9,881 bases of DNA from Caulobacterales bacterium RIFOXYB1_FULL_67_16 (GCA_001796045.1 MGLN01000099.1:2442-12322); one strand, 5' to 3'; numbered from the stretch's first letter, positions 1 through 6,880 are shown. Numbers and translations are program-made. Notes: a model not told the origin generated them from the sequence alone.

Positions 1-1055
1 CGCCGCTTAACCAGACTTTTGCGAACAGTTTTGTCGATCCCTGCGACACGCGCCAGATCACCTCATCGGCCCGTACCGCCGAGGAGCGCACCAACCGGAT
101 CGCCAACTGCACCGCGCTGGCCGCCGCGCGAGGTCTGACCTACGACTTCGCTGGCACCACGGCTTCCACCACCGACGACTATCTGCCGACCTACTCGTCG
201 GGTATAGCGGGGGTGAACGGCGGCAACCCCGAGTTGACGCCGGAAACCTCGACTTCGTTCACCTTCTCGACCGTCCTGCAGCCACGGTTCATTCCGAACT
301 TCTCTGCTGTACTCGACTACTATGAAATCGAGATCGATGACGTTATCCAGTCGGTGTCAGCCCAAGTGCTGGCCAATCAGTGCGTGGATGGTCCGACGCT
401 AAACACCTTCGCGTGCGGCAACATCTTCCGTTCCAATCCCAATACGGGCGACGTGTTTGACGTCTTCAAGGTGGGAGCGCCTTCCGGTGATCCGATCGGT
501 GGCTTCATCGCCGCGCCCCAGAACTACGCCAAGCGTGAAGTGAGCGGTTTGGACTTTAAGCTTCGCTACGGCATTGATACGGCGGATACCTTTGGGCGCG
601 ATTTCGGTAAGCTCTCAGTTGATGTGGGTGGTTCTTACCTGATCACTCAGAAGAACTTCACCGATATAACAAACCCGGCGTACTATACGGAATCCGCTAG
701 CTATCTTTACTACCCGCGAGTTCGCTTCACGACGCGCGTAACATGGCAGCCGACCGATGTTCTTTCTATGACGTGGACGACGGATTGGCAGTCAGCGCAA
801 AACATAACCAAGCTGCGGGACTTCGTTTCCGGCGGAAACACGGACAGCCGTCCGTTGGATACGCTCGACACCGGAAACTTTGCTCGGAACGACTTCGCAG
901 TTCGCTATCAGGTCCGTGAAGATCTGCTTCTAAGGGCTGGTGTGACGAACATCTTCGACAAGTCACAAGCTCCTTGGCTGGGATCGACGCTGTACAGCAA
1001 TTTCGATCCGTATGGTCGCCGCTTCTACGTCGGTCTGGCGTATACGGCCTTCTAG
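1..1055 (+). CDS. TonB-dependent outer-membrane receptor, C-terminal part (5'-truncated by window)
   Basis: The reading frame is open from base 3 to the TAG at 1053-1055, giving 350 visible residues; the plug domain and early beta-strands lie outside the window. TonB-dependent receptors are 22-stranded outer-membrane barrels that import siderophores, cobalamin, sugars or peptides using energy from TonB-ExbBD. The visible part shows features of the large receptors of Caulobacter and sphingomonads: GNPELTPETS near visible residues 74-83, alternating barrel strands such as LDYYEIEIDD, cysteines in an extracellular-loop region (DPC, NQCVDG, FACGN), GVTNIFD, then LYSNFDPYGRRFYVGLAY and a terminal Phe, the usual Bam recognition signal. 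The substrate cannot be told. GC is lower than in neighbouring genes (about 45-50% in 601-720), suggesting a different history. A valine codon at 213 could be misread as a start, but the family homology continues upstream of it. Confidence 0.93.
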   Translation, partial: PLNQTFANSFVDPCDTRQITSSARTAEERTNRIANCTALAAARGLTYDFAGTTASTTDDYLPTYSSGIAGVNGGNPELTPETSTSFTFSTVLQPRFIPNFSAVLDYYEIEIDDVIQSVSAQVLANQCVDGPTLNTFACGNIFRSNPNTGDVFDVFKVGAPSGDPIGGFIAAPQNYAKREVSGLDFKLRYGIDTADTFGRDFGKLSVDVGGSYLITQKNFTDITNPAYYTESASYLYYPRVRFTTRVTWQPTDVLSMTWTTDWQSAQNITKLRDFVSGGNTDSRPLDTLDTGNFARNDFAVRYQVREDLLLRAGVTNIFDKSQAPWLGSTLYSNFDPYGRRFYVGLAYTAF

Positions 1056-1079
1056 AAGAGCGACTGTTTGACGTGTTGG

Positions 1080-1105
1080 GGGGCGGCTCCTTTGGGCCGC
1101 CCCTT
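1080..1105 (+). terminator. Intrinsic terminator after the TonB-dependent receptor
   Basis: A perfect 8-bp GC stem pairs GGGGCGGC (1080-1087) with GCCGCCCC (1096-1103) around an 8-nt loop, 25 bp after the receptor stop. The T-run is short (TTAA), so termination may be partial. It separates the receptor transcript from ftsZ. Confidence 0.7.
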
Positions 1106-1163
1106 AACCAATTGTGCTCGCAATTCTGCAGCGACGCATCACCTTTATGCTGTCCCGACGCCC

Positions 1164-1168
1164 GACTC
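1164..1168. promoter_or_regulatory. GANTC site (CcrM methylation), distal ftsZ upstream region
   Basis: GACTC, the CcrM adenine methyltransferase target, lies 12 bp before CtrA box 1. In Caulobacter, ftsZ transcription is promoted by GcrA and CcrM methylation of GANTC sites in its promoter. The regulatory role here is inferred by analogy. Confidence 0.55.
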
Positions 1169-1179
1169 ACATTATCGCC

Positions 1180-1195
1180 GTAACCTTCTCTTAAC
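1180..1195 (+). promoter_or_regulatory. Candidate CtrA box 1 upstream of ftsZ
   Basis: GTAA (1180-1183), seven bases, then TTAA (1191-1194), followed by C, is one mismatch from the CtrA consensus TTAA-N7-TTAA. In Caulobacter, CtrA represses ftsZ in swarmer cells by binding its promoter. Binding here is inferred from sequence only. Confidence 0.6.
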
Positions 1196-1211
1196 CCTCG
1201 TGGCGCAAACA

Positions 1212-1228
1212 TTAACGCGCTCATAACC
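1212..1228 (+). promoter_or_regulatory. Candidate CtrA box 2 upstream of ftsZ
   Basis: TTAACGCGCTCATAACC reads TTAA-N7-ATAA, again one mismatch from the CtrA consensus. It starts 32 bp, about three helical turns, after box 1, so two CtrA dimers could lie on the same DNA face. It is 62-78 bp upstream of the ftsZ start codon. Confidence 0.6.
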
Positions 1229-1263
1229 AAGGTGATTCGGCGGGGTATTCGCCTTGGTGCGAA
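1226..1263 (+). promoter_or_regulatory. Two mutually exclusive hairpins in the putative ftsZ leader
   Basis: ACCAAGG (1226-1232) pairs perfectly with CCTTGGT (1252-1258), extended by a T-G wobble and two more pairs to about 10 bp. The right arm falls mostly in the loop of a second hairpin, TTCGC (1248-1252) with GCGAA (1259-1263). Both cannot form at once. They end 26 nt before the ftsZ start. This could be an mRNA leader structure or a protein-binding dyad; no function is established. Confidence 0.4.
1234..1238. promoter_or_regulatory. GANTC site (CcrM methylation), proximal ftsZ upstream region
   Basis: GATTC lies 6 bp after CtrA box 2 and within the left arm of a leader inverted repeat. 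Together with the GACTC at 1164 it brackets both CtrA boxes. The role is inferred by analogy with Caulobacter ftsZ. Confidence 0.55.
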
Positions 1264-1289
1264 GGGCAGGGTCGGAAGGTCGGAAAAAC

Positions 1290-2903
1290 ATGTCGCTCTC
1301 GTTGGTCAAGCCGCAACACACTGAACTGAAGCCCCGGATCGTCGTGTTCGGCGTCGGCGGCGCCGGCGGAAACGCCGTGAACAATATGATCGACGCCGGC
1401 CTTGAAGGGGTCGAGTTCGTCGTGGCCAACACCGACGCCCAGCACCTGTCGTTCGCCAAGACCGATCGTCGCATCCAGCTGGGCGAGACCATCACCCAGG
1501 GCCTGGGCGCCGGCGCCCATCCGGAAGTCGGCATGAACGCGGCCGAGGAATCCGCCGACGAGATTCATCAGCACCTCGAAGGCGCCCATATGGTGTTCAT
1601 CACCTGCGGCATGGGCGGCGGCACCGGCACGGGCGCTGCGCCCGTCATCGCCAAGTGCGCGCGCGACCGCGGCATCCTGACCGTCGGCGTCGTGACCAAG
1701 CCCTTCACCTTCGAAGGCCGTCATCGCATGCGGCTGGCCGAGGCGGGCGTCGCCGAGCTGCAGCGCTATGTCGACACCCTGATCGTCATTCCGAACCAGA
1801 ACCTGTTCCGCGTCGCCAACGAACGCACCACCTTCGCCGACGCCTTCGGCATGGCCGACCAGGTTCTGCACTCGGGCGTGCGCTCGATCACCGACCTGAT
1901 GATCCTGCCGGGCCTGATCAACCTGGACTTCGCCGACGTCCGGGCCGTCATGTCTGAAATGGGCAAGGCGATGATGGGCACCGGCGAGGCCTCGGGCGAC
2001 GACCGCGCCCTGCTGGCGGCCCAGAACGCCATCGCCAACCCGCTGCTGGACGAAACCAGCCTGAAGGGCGCCAAGGCCGTGCTGGTGAACATCACCGGGG
2101 GTCTGGATATGACCCTGCTGGAGGTCGACGAGGCCGCCAACGCCATTTCGGCGGAAGTGGACGGCGACGCCAACATCATCTTCGGCGCCGCCTTCGACCC
2201 GGCGCTGGACGGTAAGATCCGCGTCTCGGTGGTGGCCACCGGCATGGACGAGGGCGGCGTTCAGCGCGCCGAGCCGACCGCCCCTGCTTCGACCGTCGCC
2301 GACCACAGCGCCCGCCGCTCGGCCGGTGGCCTCTATGGAACCCAGGCCTCGCGCGCCGCGCCGGAGCCCGCCCGCGAGACCTATCGCGAACCCGTCCGCG
2401 CCGAGCGCGCGCCGGAGCCGCGCTTTGAAACCCGGAGCGAGCCCCGGATCGATCCGGCCCCTGTCGTTCCCAGCTTTCAGGCCCCCGCCGCGCCGGAAAC
2501 CCGTCCCGAGCCGGTGATCCGGGTCGCCGAACCTGCGCCCCGCACCCTGGATCCGATCGTAGATCCGTGGGTGGAGGAATATGAGACCAGCCGGACCCCG
2601 GCCGCTCAATCGGCTCCGGCCCCCGCTCCCTCGCGCGCGCCTGAGCCTCAGGGCGACCTGTACGCCGCCCGCTCGCCCGAGCCCGCCGCCGACGACTATG
2701 ACGATCGCGACCATCGTCGCAGCGGATGGAGCCTGTTCGGCCGGGGAAAGCGCGCCCAGCCTCAGCCCGAGCCGACCTACAGCCCCCGTCCGACCGCCCA
2801 GATGCGGACGGCGGACCAGCCCCAGACCCAGGCGCAGCCGACCGTCGGTGAAGCGGACGACGATCTGGAGATTCCTTCTTTTCTCCGCCGGCTCGCCAAC
2901 TGA
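1290..2903 (+). CDS. ftsZ: Cell division GTPase FtsZ
   Basis: FtsZ is the bacterial tubulin homologue that polymerises with GTP into the cytoplasmic Z-ring and recruits the division machinery. The 537-residue product has the GTPase core at about residues 14-320, with GVGGAGGNAV (21-30), the tubulin signature GGGTGTGA (109-116), and the T7 catalytic loop NLDFAD (211-216). A Pro/Ala/Glu/Arg-rich, presumably disordered linker runs from about 325 to 522, longer than in most bacteria but usual for Caulobacterales. The C-terminal peptide LEIPSFLRRLAN (526-537) binds membrane tethers and regulators. I chose the ATG at 1290 because GGAAGG and GGA motifs precede it and the N-terminus then fits Caulobacter FtsZ; an in-frame GTG at 1254 would add 12 unlikely residues. 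The gene has its own regulatory region and a strong terminator, so it is probably monocistronic. Confidence 0.98.
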   Translation: MSLSLVKPQHTELKPRIVVFGVGGAGGNAVNNMIDAGLEGVEFVVANTDAQHLSFAKTDRRIQLGETITQGLGAGAHPEVGMNAAEESADEIHQHLEGAHMVFITCGMGGGTGTGAAPVIAKCARDRGILTVGVVTKPFTFEGRHRMRLAEAGVAELQRYVDTLIVIPNQNLFRVANERTTFADAFGMADQVLHSGVRSITDLMILPGLINLDFADVRAVMSEMGKAMMGTGEASGDDRALLAAQNAIANPLLDETSLKGAKAVLVNITGGLDMTLLEVDEAANAISAEVDGDANIIFGAAFDPALDGKIRVSVVATGMDEGGVQRAEPTAPASTVADHSARRSAGGLYGTQASRAAPEPARETYREPVRAERAPEPRFETRSEPRIDPAPVVPSFQAPAAPETRPEPVIRVAEPAPRTLDPIVDPWVEEYETSRTPAAQSAPAPAPSRAPEPQGDLYAARSPEPAADDYDDRDHRRSGWSLFGRGKRAQPQPEPTYSPRPTAQMRTADQPQTQAQPTVGEADDDLEIPSFLRRLAN

Positions 2904-2925
2904 CCGACTGAAATTCTGAAGATCG

Positions 2926-2959
2926 CGCCCCGGAGCCCAGGCTCCGGGGCGTTTCTTTT
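2926..2959 (+). terminator. Strong intrinsic terminator of ftsZ
   Basis: An 11-12-bp GC-rich perfect stem (CGCCCCGGAGC at 2926-2936 with GCTCCGGGGCG at 2941-2951) closes a 4-nt loop and is followed by TTTCTTTT. It lies 22 bp after the ftsZ stop. It implies that lpxC downstream is not simply co-transcribed with ftsZ. Confidence 0.92.
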
Positions 2960-3007
2960 GATCTGTCCCGGAACGAAACAATCCGAAACCCGACTTTCAT
3001 TTCGAGC

Positions 3008-3028
3008 TTGAGCCCCCCGCGCTAGACC
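3008..3028 (+). promoter_or_regulatory. Candidate housekeeping promoter for lpxC
   Basis: GCTAGACC (3021-3028) is close to the Caulobacter sigma-73 minus-10 element GCTANAWC. TTGAGC (3008-3013) resembles a minus-35, but the 7-nt spacing is shorter than the usual 10-14, so only the minus-10 is reasonably supported. A small hairpin, TCCGC-TTGG-GCGGA (3044-3057), follows in the leader. Confidence 0.35.
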
Positions 3029-3083
3029 CGATGCGAGGCGTAATCCGCTTGGGCGGAGCGCACAGGTTGAAGCGAGTTTCAGT

Positions 3084-3983
3084 TTGTCGGTCAGGAACGA
3101 CCATCACGAGCGCACCATCGTCGCCCCGGCCATCATCGCCGGGGTCGGGGTGCACACCGGCCGCCGCGTGCGGCTGGCGGTTCGCCCTGCGGCTGCGGGG
3201 ACGGGCATCGTCTTTGTACGCACCGACGTGACGGATCGCGACAACCGCATCCCGGTTTCGGGCGAGGCCGTGGTGGACGCCCGGCTGAACACCATGATCG
3301 AGAACGACGCCGGCGTGCGGCTGTCGACCATCGAACATCTGATGGCGGCCTTCTGCGCTCTGGGCGTGTCGAACGCCGTGGTCGAGGTGGATGGGCCGGA
3401 ACTGCCGATCCTGGACGGGTCGGCGCTGGAGTTCGTGCAGTTGCTGGATCGGGCGGGCTTCCGGCCCCAGGCGCAGCCGCAGCGCTATATCGAGATCCTG
3501 GAGACGGTCCACATCACCGACGGCGACAAGCACGCCGCCCTTCTGCCGTGCGACCGTTACGAGATGCGGTTCGAGATTGACTTTCCCTCGGCCGTCATCG
3601 GCAACCAGGTGATCGATTTCGTTGTGGACGAGGCGACCTTCCGCAAGGAAATCATGGCCTGTCGCACCTTCGGTTTCGCCCATGAGGTCGAGGCCCTGCG
3701 TCAGGCGGGTCTGGCCCGCGGCGGCTCGCTGGAGAACGCCGTGGTCATCGACGGCGATGAGATCCTGAACCCCGGCGGTCTGCGCATGGAACGTGAGTTC
3801 GTGCGGCACAAGGCGCTGGACGCGATCGGCGACCTGTATGTCCTGGGCGCGCCCCTGTTGGGCCGCTACGAGGGCTACAAGGCCGGTCATGCGGTCAACA
3901 ACAAGCTAGTGCGCGCGCTGCTGGCTGCGCCGCATGCGTGGCGGGAAGTGACCCGGGTGCCGGAGCTGGCTCAGGCCGGCTAA
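3084..3983 (+). CDS. lpxC: UDP-3-O-acyl-N-acetylglucosamine deacetylase LpxC (TTG start)
   Basis: LpxC is the zinc enzyme that removes the acetyl group from UDP-3-O-acyl-GlcNAc, the committed step of lipid A synthesis, in the cytoplasm. The 299-residue product is near family length. Visible motifs are GVGVHTG (21-27), the zinc ligand and neighbour in STIEHLMAAF (Glu84, His85), DGPELPILDGSA, CRTFGF (193-198), the second zinc pair in HKALDAIGD (His242, Asp246), and the catalytic His269 in YKAGHAVNNKLV. The start is TTG: upstream to the in-frame stop at 3009 there is no ATG or GTG, and the next starts lie inside the conserved domain. The ribosome site is weak. It follows ftsZ as in the classical dcw cluster but lies beyond a strong terminator. 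It converges with pgeF, with stop codons 3 bp apart. Confidence 0.97.
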   Translation: MSVRNDHHERTIVAPAIIAGVGVHTGRRVRLAVRPAAAGTGIVFVRTDVTDRDNRIPVSGEAVVDARLNTMIENDAGVRLSTIEHLMAAFCALGVSNAVVEVDGPELPILDGSALEFVQLLDRAGFRPQAQPQRYIEILETVHITDGDKHAALLPCDRYEMRFEIDFPSAVIGNQVIDFVVDEATFRKEIMACRTFGFAHEVEALRQAGLARGGSLENAVVIDGDEILNPGGLRMEREFVRHKALDAIGDLYVLGAPLLGRYEGYKAGHAVNNKLVRALLAAPHAWREVTRVPELAQAG

Positions 3984-4016
3984 GGCTTAAGCCCCGATCA
4001 CGCTGATCAGCCGGCC
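3974..4016. terminator. Possible bidirectional terminator between lpxC and pgeF
   Basis: GGCCGGCT (3974-3981) and AGCCGGCC (4009-4016) form a perfect 8-bp inverted repeat across the convergent stop codons. Inside it are the palindrome GGCTTAAGCC (3984-3993) and the hairpin GATCA-CGC-TGATC (3996-4008). No T-run follows on either strand, so classical intrinsic termination is doubtful. Confidence 0.4.
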
Positions 4017-4757
4017 GAAATCCGGCTCGCCCAGCTGGAAGGCGCGGCGGTTGGAGTAGAAGCGGTCCGCATCGACGCAGGTGTCGTGGCCCGTCCAGAC
4101 GGCCTGGCCGACGCCGGCCTGCTGCAGGCGCCACAGGACGAAGCCGGGCAGGTCGAACTGGCGCTTGTCGTAGGTCTCGCCTTCACGAAAAAAGCGTTCG
4201 CTGCCGGGGTCGTGATGGGCGAACCGCTCCTGGAAATCGACGCCGACCTCGTAGCTGGGCTGGGCGATGCAGGGGCCGACGACGGCCAGGATGCGGCGTT
4301 GATCGGCGCCCAGGGCCTCCATGGCCGAGACGGCGGAATGCACCACCCCGCCCAGGGCGCCCTTCCAGCCGGCGTGGACGGCGGCGACGATCCGGGTCTC
4401 GGGATCCGCCATCAGCACGGGGGCGCAGTCGGCGGTGAGGACCGAGCACAACAGATCGGGCTCGGCCGAGACGACGGCGTCGCCCTCGGGCCTGTCGCCC
4501 CGCCACGGCCCCTCGGCGACGCGGGCGACGGCCGAATGGATCTGATAGCAGCCGTTCAGATGATCGACGTCGGCCCCGAAATGGGCGGCGACGCGGCGGC
4601 GGTTCTCGGCCACGGCGGCGGGATCGTCCTTGGAGCCGACGCCGGTATTCAGACCTTCATAGAGACCCGTCGAGACGCCGCCCGCACGGGTGAAAAAGCC
4701 GTGGGTGATCCCGGCGGCGCTCAACAGGGGATGGGTGATCGGGGCAAGGTCGCTCAT
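3987..4757 (-). CDS. pgeF: Peptidoglycan editing factor PgeF (laccase-fold, YfiH family)
   Basis: PgeF/YfiH proteins have a laccase-like fold. In E. coli the protein removes wrongly incorporated L-Ser from UDP-MurNAc-peptide and so keeps peptidoglycan composition correct; family members have also been reported as polyphenol oxidases or purine nucleosidases. Motifs in order (numbered from the chosen start) are THGFFTRAGGVS (18-29), GLNTG (35-39), the HSA histidine (74), TADC cysteine (111), HAGWKG histidine (128), GPCI, and C-terminal SNRR. The His-Cys-His metal site is complete. I chose the ATG at 4757 (256 aa) because it overlaps the upstream stop as ATGA and has GGGA 8 nt before it; a Met three codons earlier (4766) is possible. 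It is the last gene of the lgt operon. Confidence 0.93.
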   Translation of the reverse strand: MSDLAPITHPLLSAAGITHGFFTRAGGVSTGLYEGLNTGVGSKDDPAAVAENRRRVAAHFGADVDHLNGCYQIHSAVARVAEGPWRGDRPEGDAVVSAEPDLLCSVLTADCAPVLMADPETRIVAAVHAGWKGALGGVVHSAVSAMEALGADQRRILAVVGPCIAQPSYEVGVDFQERFAHHDPGSERFFREGETYDKRQFDLPGFVLWRLQQAGVGQAVWTGHDTCVDADRFYSNRRAFQLGEPDFGRLISVIGA

Positions 4758-5839
4758 TGTTCCCATCCCGGCACGATCAGCGAACGGGGCGAGAAGATTG
4801 CGGCGGCTTTGAACAGGCTTCCCATCTGGTCCTCGGCGGTCAGGCGGTTCAGTTGGCGATCGATGACGGGGGCGGCGTCCGGACGCCCCGTTTTCAACCG
4901 TTCTGCCCGGGCTTCGATCCCCAGACGCCTCAGGAAGTCGCCCTGGCCCAGACAGCCGGTGACGTCGGCGCCGGCGCGGACGGCGGCCTCAAGCACGCGG
5001 GGGAAGTCGGCCCACTGGGTCAGGTCGGCCTCGCCGGGGCTTTCCAGCGGATCGACCTTCTGGTGCCGGCGCAGGGCTTGGAGGGTGTCGCCGGCCTCGG
5101 GCCGGGCGCGGCCGTAGTCGATCAGAAGGGCTGCGCCTGAGGCCGCCTTCATCAGCAGGGCCAGGTCGCGGCCGAAGATGGTCTGCTGGTCGGAAATCTC
5201 GAACACACCGCCGGGTTCGATGTCGAAGTCGGGCTTTTCAAAACCGCCTGAGATGGCGGTCAGGCCGAAGATCAGGTCATTGTCGTCGGTGACACCGATG
5301 CGGCGCTCGGCCCAGCCGCCGTCCGTGCGGACGAACTGGCGCGCGGGCAGGCAGTCCAGCACCTCGTTGGCGATCAGGATGACGGGGGCGTCGGTTTCGA
5401 TCCGCGTCAGGTCGCGCACCCAGCGGGGCGACAGGTCGGCGCCGGCCAGGGCCTTGGCCTGGAGATCGCGCAAAGGGCCGCTGGGCTCGATCAGGATCAG
5501 ATCGCAGGCCTCGAGGAAGCCTGGAACCAGGCGTGCGGCCCTCAGGGCGTCGCTCATCAGGGTCCCGTCGCCGGGGCCTACCTCGACCAGACGAAACCGC
5601 TCAAGGGCGCCGAGCCGGTTCCAGGTCTCCACCGCCCACAGGCCGATCAGTTCGCCGAACATCTGGCTGATCAGGGGGGCGGTGATGAAGTCGCCGCCTT
5701 CTCCGAGAGCGGGGCGCGAGGCGTAGTAGCCGCCCCTGGGATCGTGGAGGCAGCGGGTCACATAGTCGGCGACCGTCATCGGCCCCGTCAGGGCGATCTC
5801 GCGCGTCAGGCGGGTCTTCAGGCTCTCGGCTTCACTCAT
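4754..5839 (-). CDS. Class I SAM-dependent methyltransferase, MidA/NDUFAF7 family
   Basis: The 361-residue product belongs to the family once called DUF185. The mitochondrial member NDUFAF7 dimethylates an arginine of complex I subunit NDUFS2 and is needed for complex I assembly; the bacterial substrate is not well established. Visible motifs are MTVADYVTRCLHDPRGGYY (21-39), DFITAPLISQMFGE (50-63), the SAM-binding glycine loop EVGPGDGTLMSD (86-97), NEVLDCLPARQF (158-169), DYG (241-243) and GSLFKAAAI near the end (340-348). These blocks match the family throughout and the length is normal. The start overlaps the lgt stop as ATGA and the stop overlaps the pgeF start as ATGA, indicating translational coupling. 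lgt-methyltransferase-pgeF is a recurrent alphaproteobacterial arrangement. Confidence 0.92.
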   Translation of the reverse strand: MSEAESLKTRLTREIALTGPMTVADYVTRCLHDPRGGYYASRPALGEGGDFITAPLISQMFGELIGLWAVETWNRLGALERFRLVEVGPGDGTLMSDALRAARLVPGFLEACDLILIEPSGPLRDLQAKALAGADLSPRWVRDLTRIETDAPVILIANEVLDCLPARQFVRTDGGWAERRIGVTDDNDLIFGLTAISGGFEKPDFDIEPGGVFEISDQQTIFGRDLALLMKAASGAALLIDYGRARPEAGDTLQALRRHQKVDPLESPGEADLTQWADFPRVLEAAVRAGADVTGCLGQGDFLRRLGIEARAERLKTGRPDAAPVIDRQLNRLTAEDQMGSLFKAAAIFSPRSLIVPGWEQ

Positions 5840-6705
5840 GCTTCGACAGGCGGCCGCTTCCAGGCGCGCCAGATCAGCCAGGCGCCGACCAGGATCATCG
5901 GTATGGACAGCATCATCCCCATGGTCAGGCCCAGCGGGAAGTCGGGCATGCCGTAGTCGGGTTCGCGCACATTCTCGAGCGCGGCGCGGCAGACGCCGTA
6001 GCCGACCAGGAACAGGCCGGTGATATAGCCGGGCTTCTTCAGCAGGTCGTATTTCCAGATGCCCAGCGACAGGATGGAAAGGAGGACGATCCCTTCCAGG
6101 CCGGCCTCATAGAGCTGGCTGGGGTGGCGCGGCGCGTCGCCGGCGGGGCAGAAGCCGTACATCTGCTGGATACGGTCGTTGCAGAAGCGGATCGCCCAGG
6201 GCACGGTCGTCTCGCGACCCCAGAGCTCGCCGTTGATGAAGTTGGCCAGACGGCCGAACATCAGGCCGATCGGCACCACCGGCGCAACCACGTCGCCGAG
6301 GCGCAGCATGTCGATCTTCTGGCTGCGCGAATAGAGGACGATGGCCAGGCAAACGCCCAGGAAGCCCCCGTGGAAGCTCATGCCGCCGGTCCAGAGCTGG
6401 AACAGTTCGAACCGTTCGGCCAGGGTCTGGCCGGTGAACAACTGGGCGTACATGATCGGCTTGTAGAAGAGGGCGTAACCCAGCCGGCCGCCCAGGATGA
6501 TGCCCAGGACGATCCACAGCACCAGATCGTCCAGTTGGGTCGTGCTGATCGGCGGCTTGCCCGGCGTCCAGAGGCGCTCGGTCTTCACCAGCCGGGCGGC
6601 GTACCACCAGCCGAGGACGATGCCCGCCACATAGGCCAGGGCGTACCAGCGGATCGGAAGCGGTCCGAGATGGATCAGGACCGGATCGAATTCGGGAAAG
6701 GGCAA
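5836..6705 (-). CDS. lgt: Prolipoprotein diacylglyceryl transferase Lgt (TTG start)
   Basis: Lgt is an inner-membrane enzyme that moves diacylglycerol from phosphatidylglycerol to the lipobox cysteine of prolipoproteins, the first step of lipoprotein maturation. The 289-residue product has about seven membrane segments. Visible motifs are PIRWYALAY (17-25), GGRLGY (72-77, Arg74), the histidine of MSFHGG (His112), the Lgt signature GRLANFINGELWGR (151-164; usually GRLGNFIN, so Ala replaces Gly), PRHPSQLYEA (192-201) and YGVCRAALENVREPD (236-250). The start must be the TTG at 6705: it is the only usable start between the in-frame TAA at 6742-6744 and the conserved N-terminus, and AGGA lies 7 nt before it. 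It is the first gene of the three-gene minus-strand operon. Confidence 0.97.
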   Translation of the reverse strand: MPFPEFDPVLIHLGPLPIRWYALAYVAGIVLGWWYAARLVKTERLWTPGKPPISTTQLDDLVLWIVLGIILGGRLGYALFYKPIMYAQLFTGQTLAERFELFQLWTGGMSFHGGFLGVCLAIVLYSRSQKIDMLRLGDVVAPVVPIGLMFGRLANFINGELWGRETTVPWAIRFCNDRIQQMYGFCPAGDAPRHPSQLYEAGLEGIVLLSILSLGIWKYDLLKKPGYITGLFLVGYGVCRAALENVREPDYGMPDFPLGLTMGMMLSIPMILVGAWLIWRAWKRPPVEA

Positions 6706-6827
6706 GGCGTTGTCCTGTTCTGGCCTGTCTGTGAGGGCGGTTTAGCAAGCGTCGCCGCCTCCGTCGCCTGTGAAGAAGGATCACGACGCCTTGAAGGCGC
6801 CGCCGAAGCAGCAGAAAGAAAGGTTTC

Positions 6828-6847
6828 GTTCACCATAGTCGGTGACC
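6828..6847. promoter_or_regulatory. Imperfect dyad in the lgt/ubiK divergent region
   Basis: GTTCACC (6828-6834) and GGTGACC (6841-6847) form an inverted repeat with six of seven positions matching and a 6-nt spacer. It lies in the 175-bp region shared by the divergent promoters of lgt and the UbiK-family gene, 34 bp before the latter's start. It could be an operator, but no regulator is recognised. I see no confident promoter elsewhere in this gap. Confidence 0.25.
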
Positions 6848-6880
6848 CTCCGTTAACGACGTTCAAGTCGGAGCCCTTCG

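Noticed and set aside
1254..1289. GTG start for ftsZ
   Set aside because: It would fall inside the leader hairpin and add 12 residues absent from FtsZ proteins; the ATG at 1290 has ribosome-site motifs and fits the family N-terminus.
1221..2981. A 586-codon open frame antisense to ftsZ
   Set aside because: It runs opposite a certain ftsZ gene. Its Gly/Ala/Arg/His/Gln-rich product has no recognisable domain and is the expected shadow of GC-rich codons on the other strand.
4086..5117. A plus-strand open frame across pgeF and the methyltransferase
   Set aside because: It is antisense to two well-supported genes, lacks a recognisable family and crosses the ATGA gene junction.
6739..6750. GCTAAACC-like minus-10 element for lgt on the minus strand
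   Set aside because: It partly fits the sigma-73 minus-10 consensus, but I found no acceptable minus-35 at the right distance.
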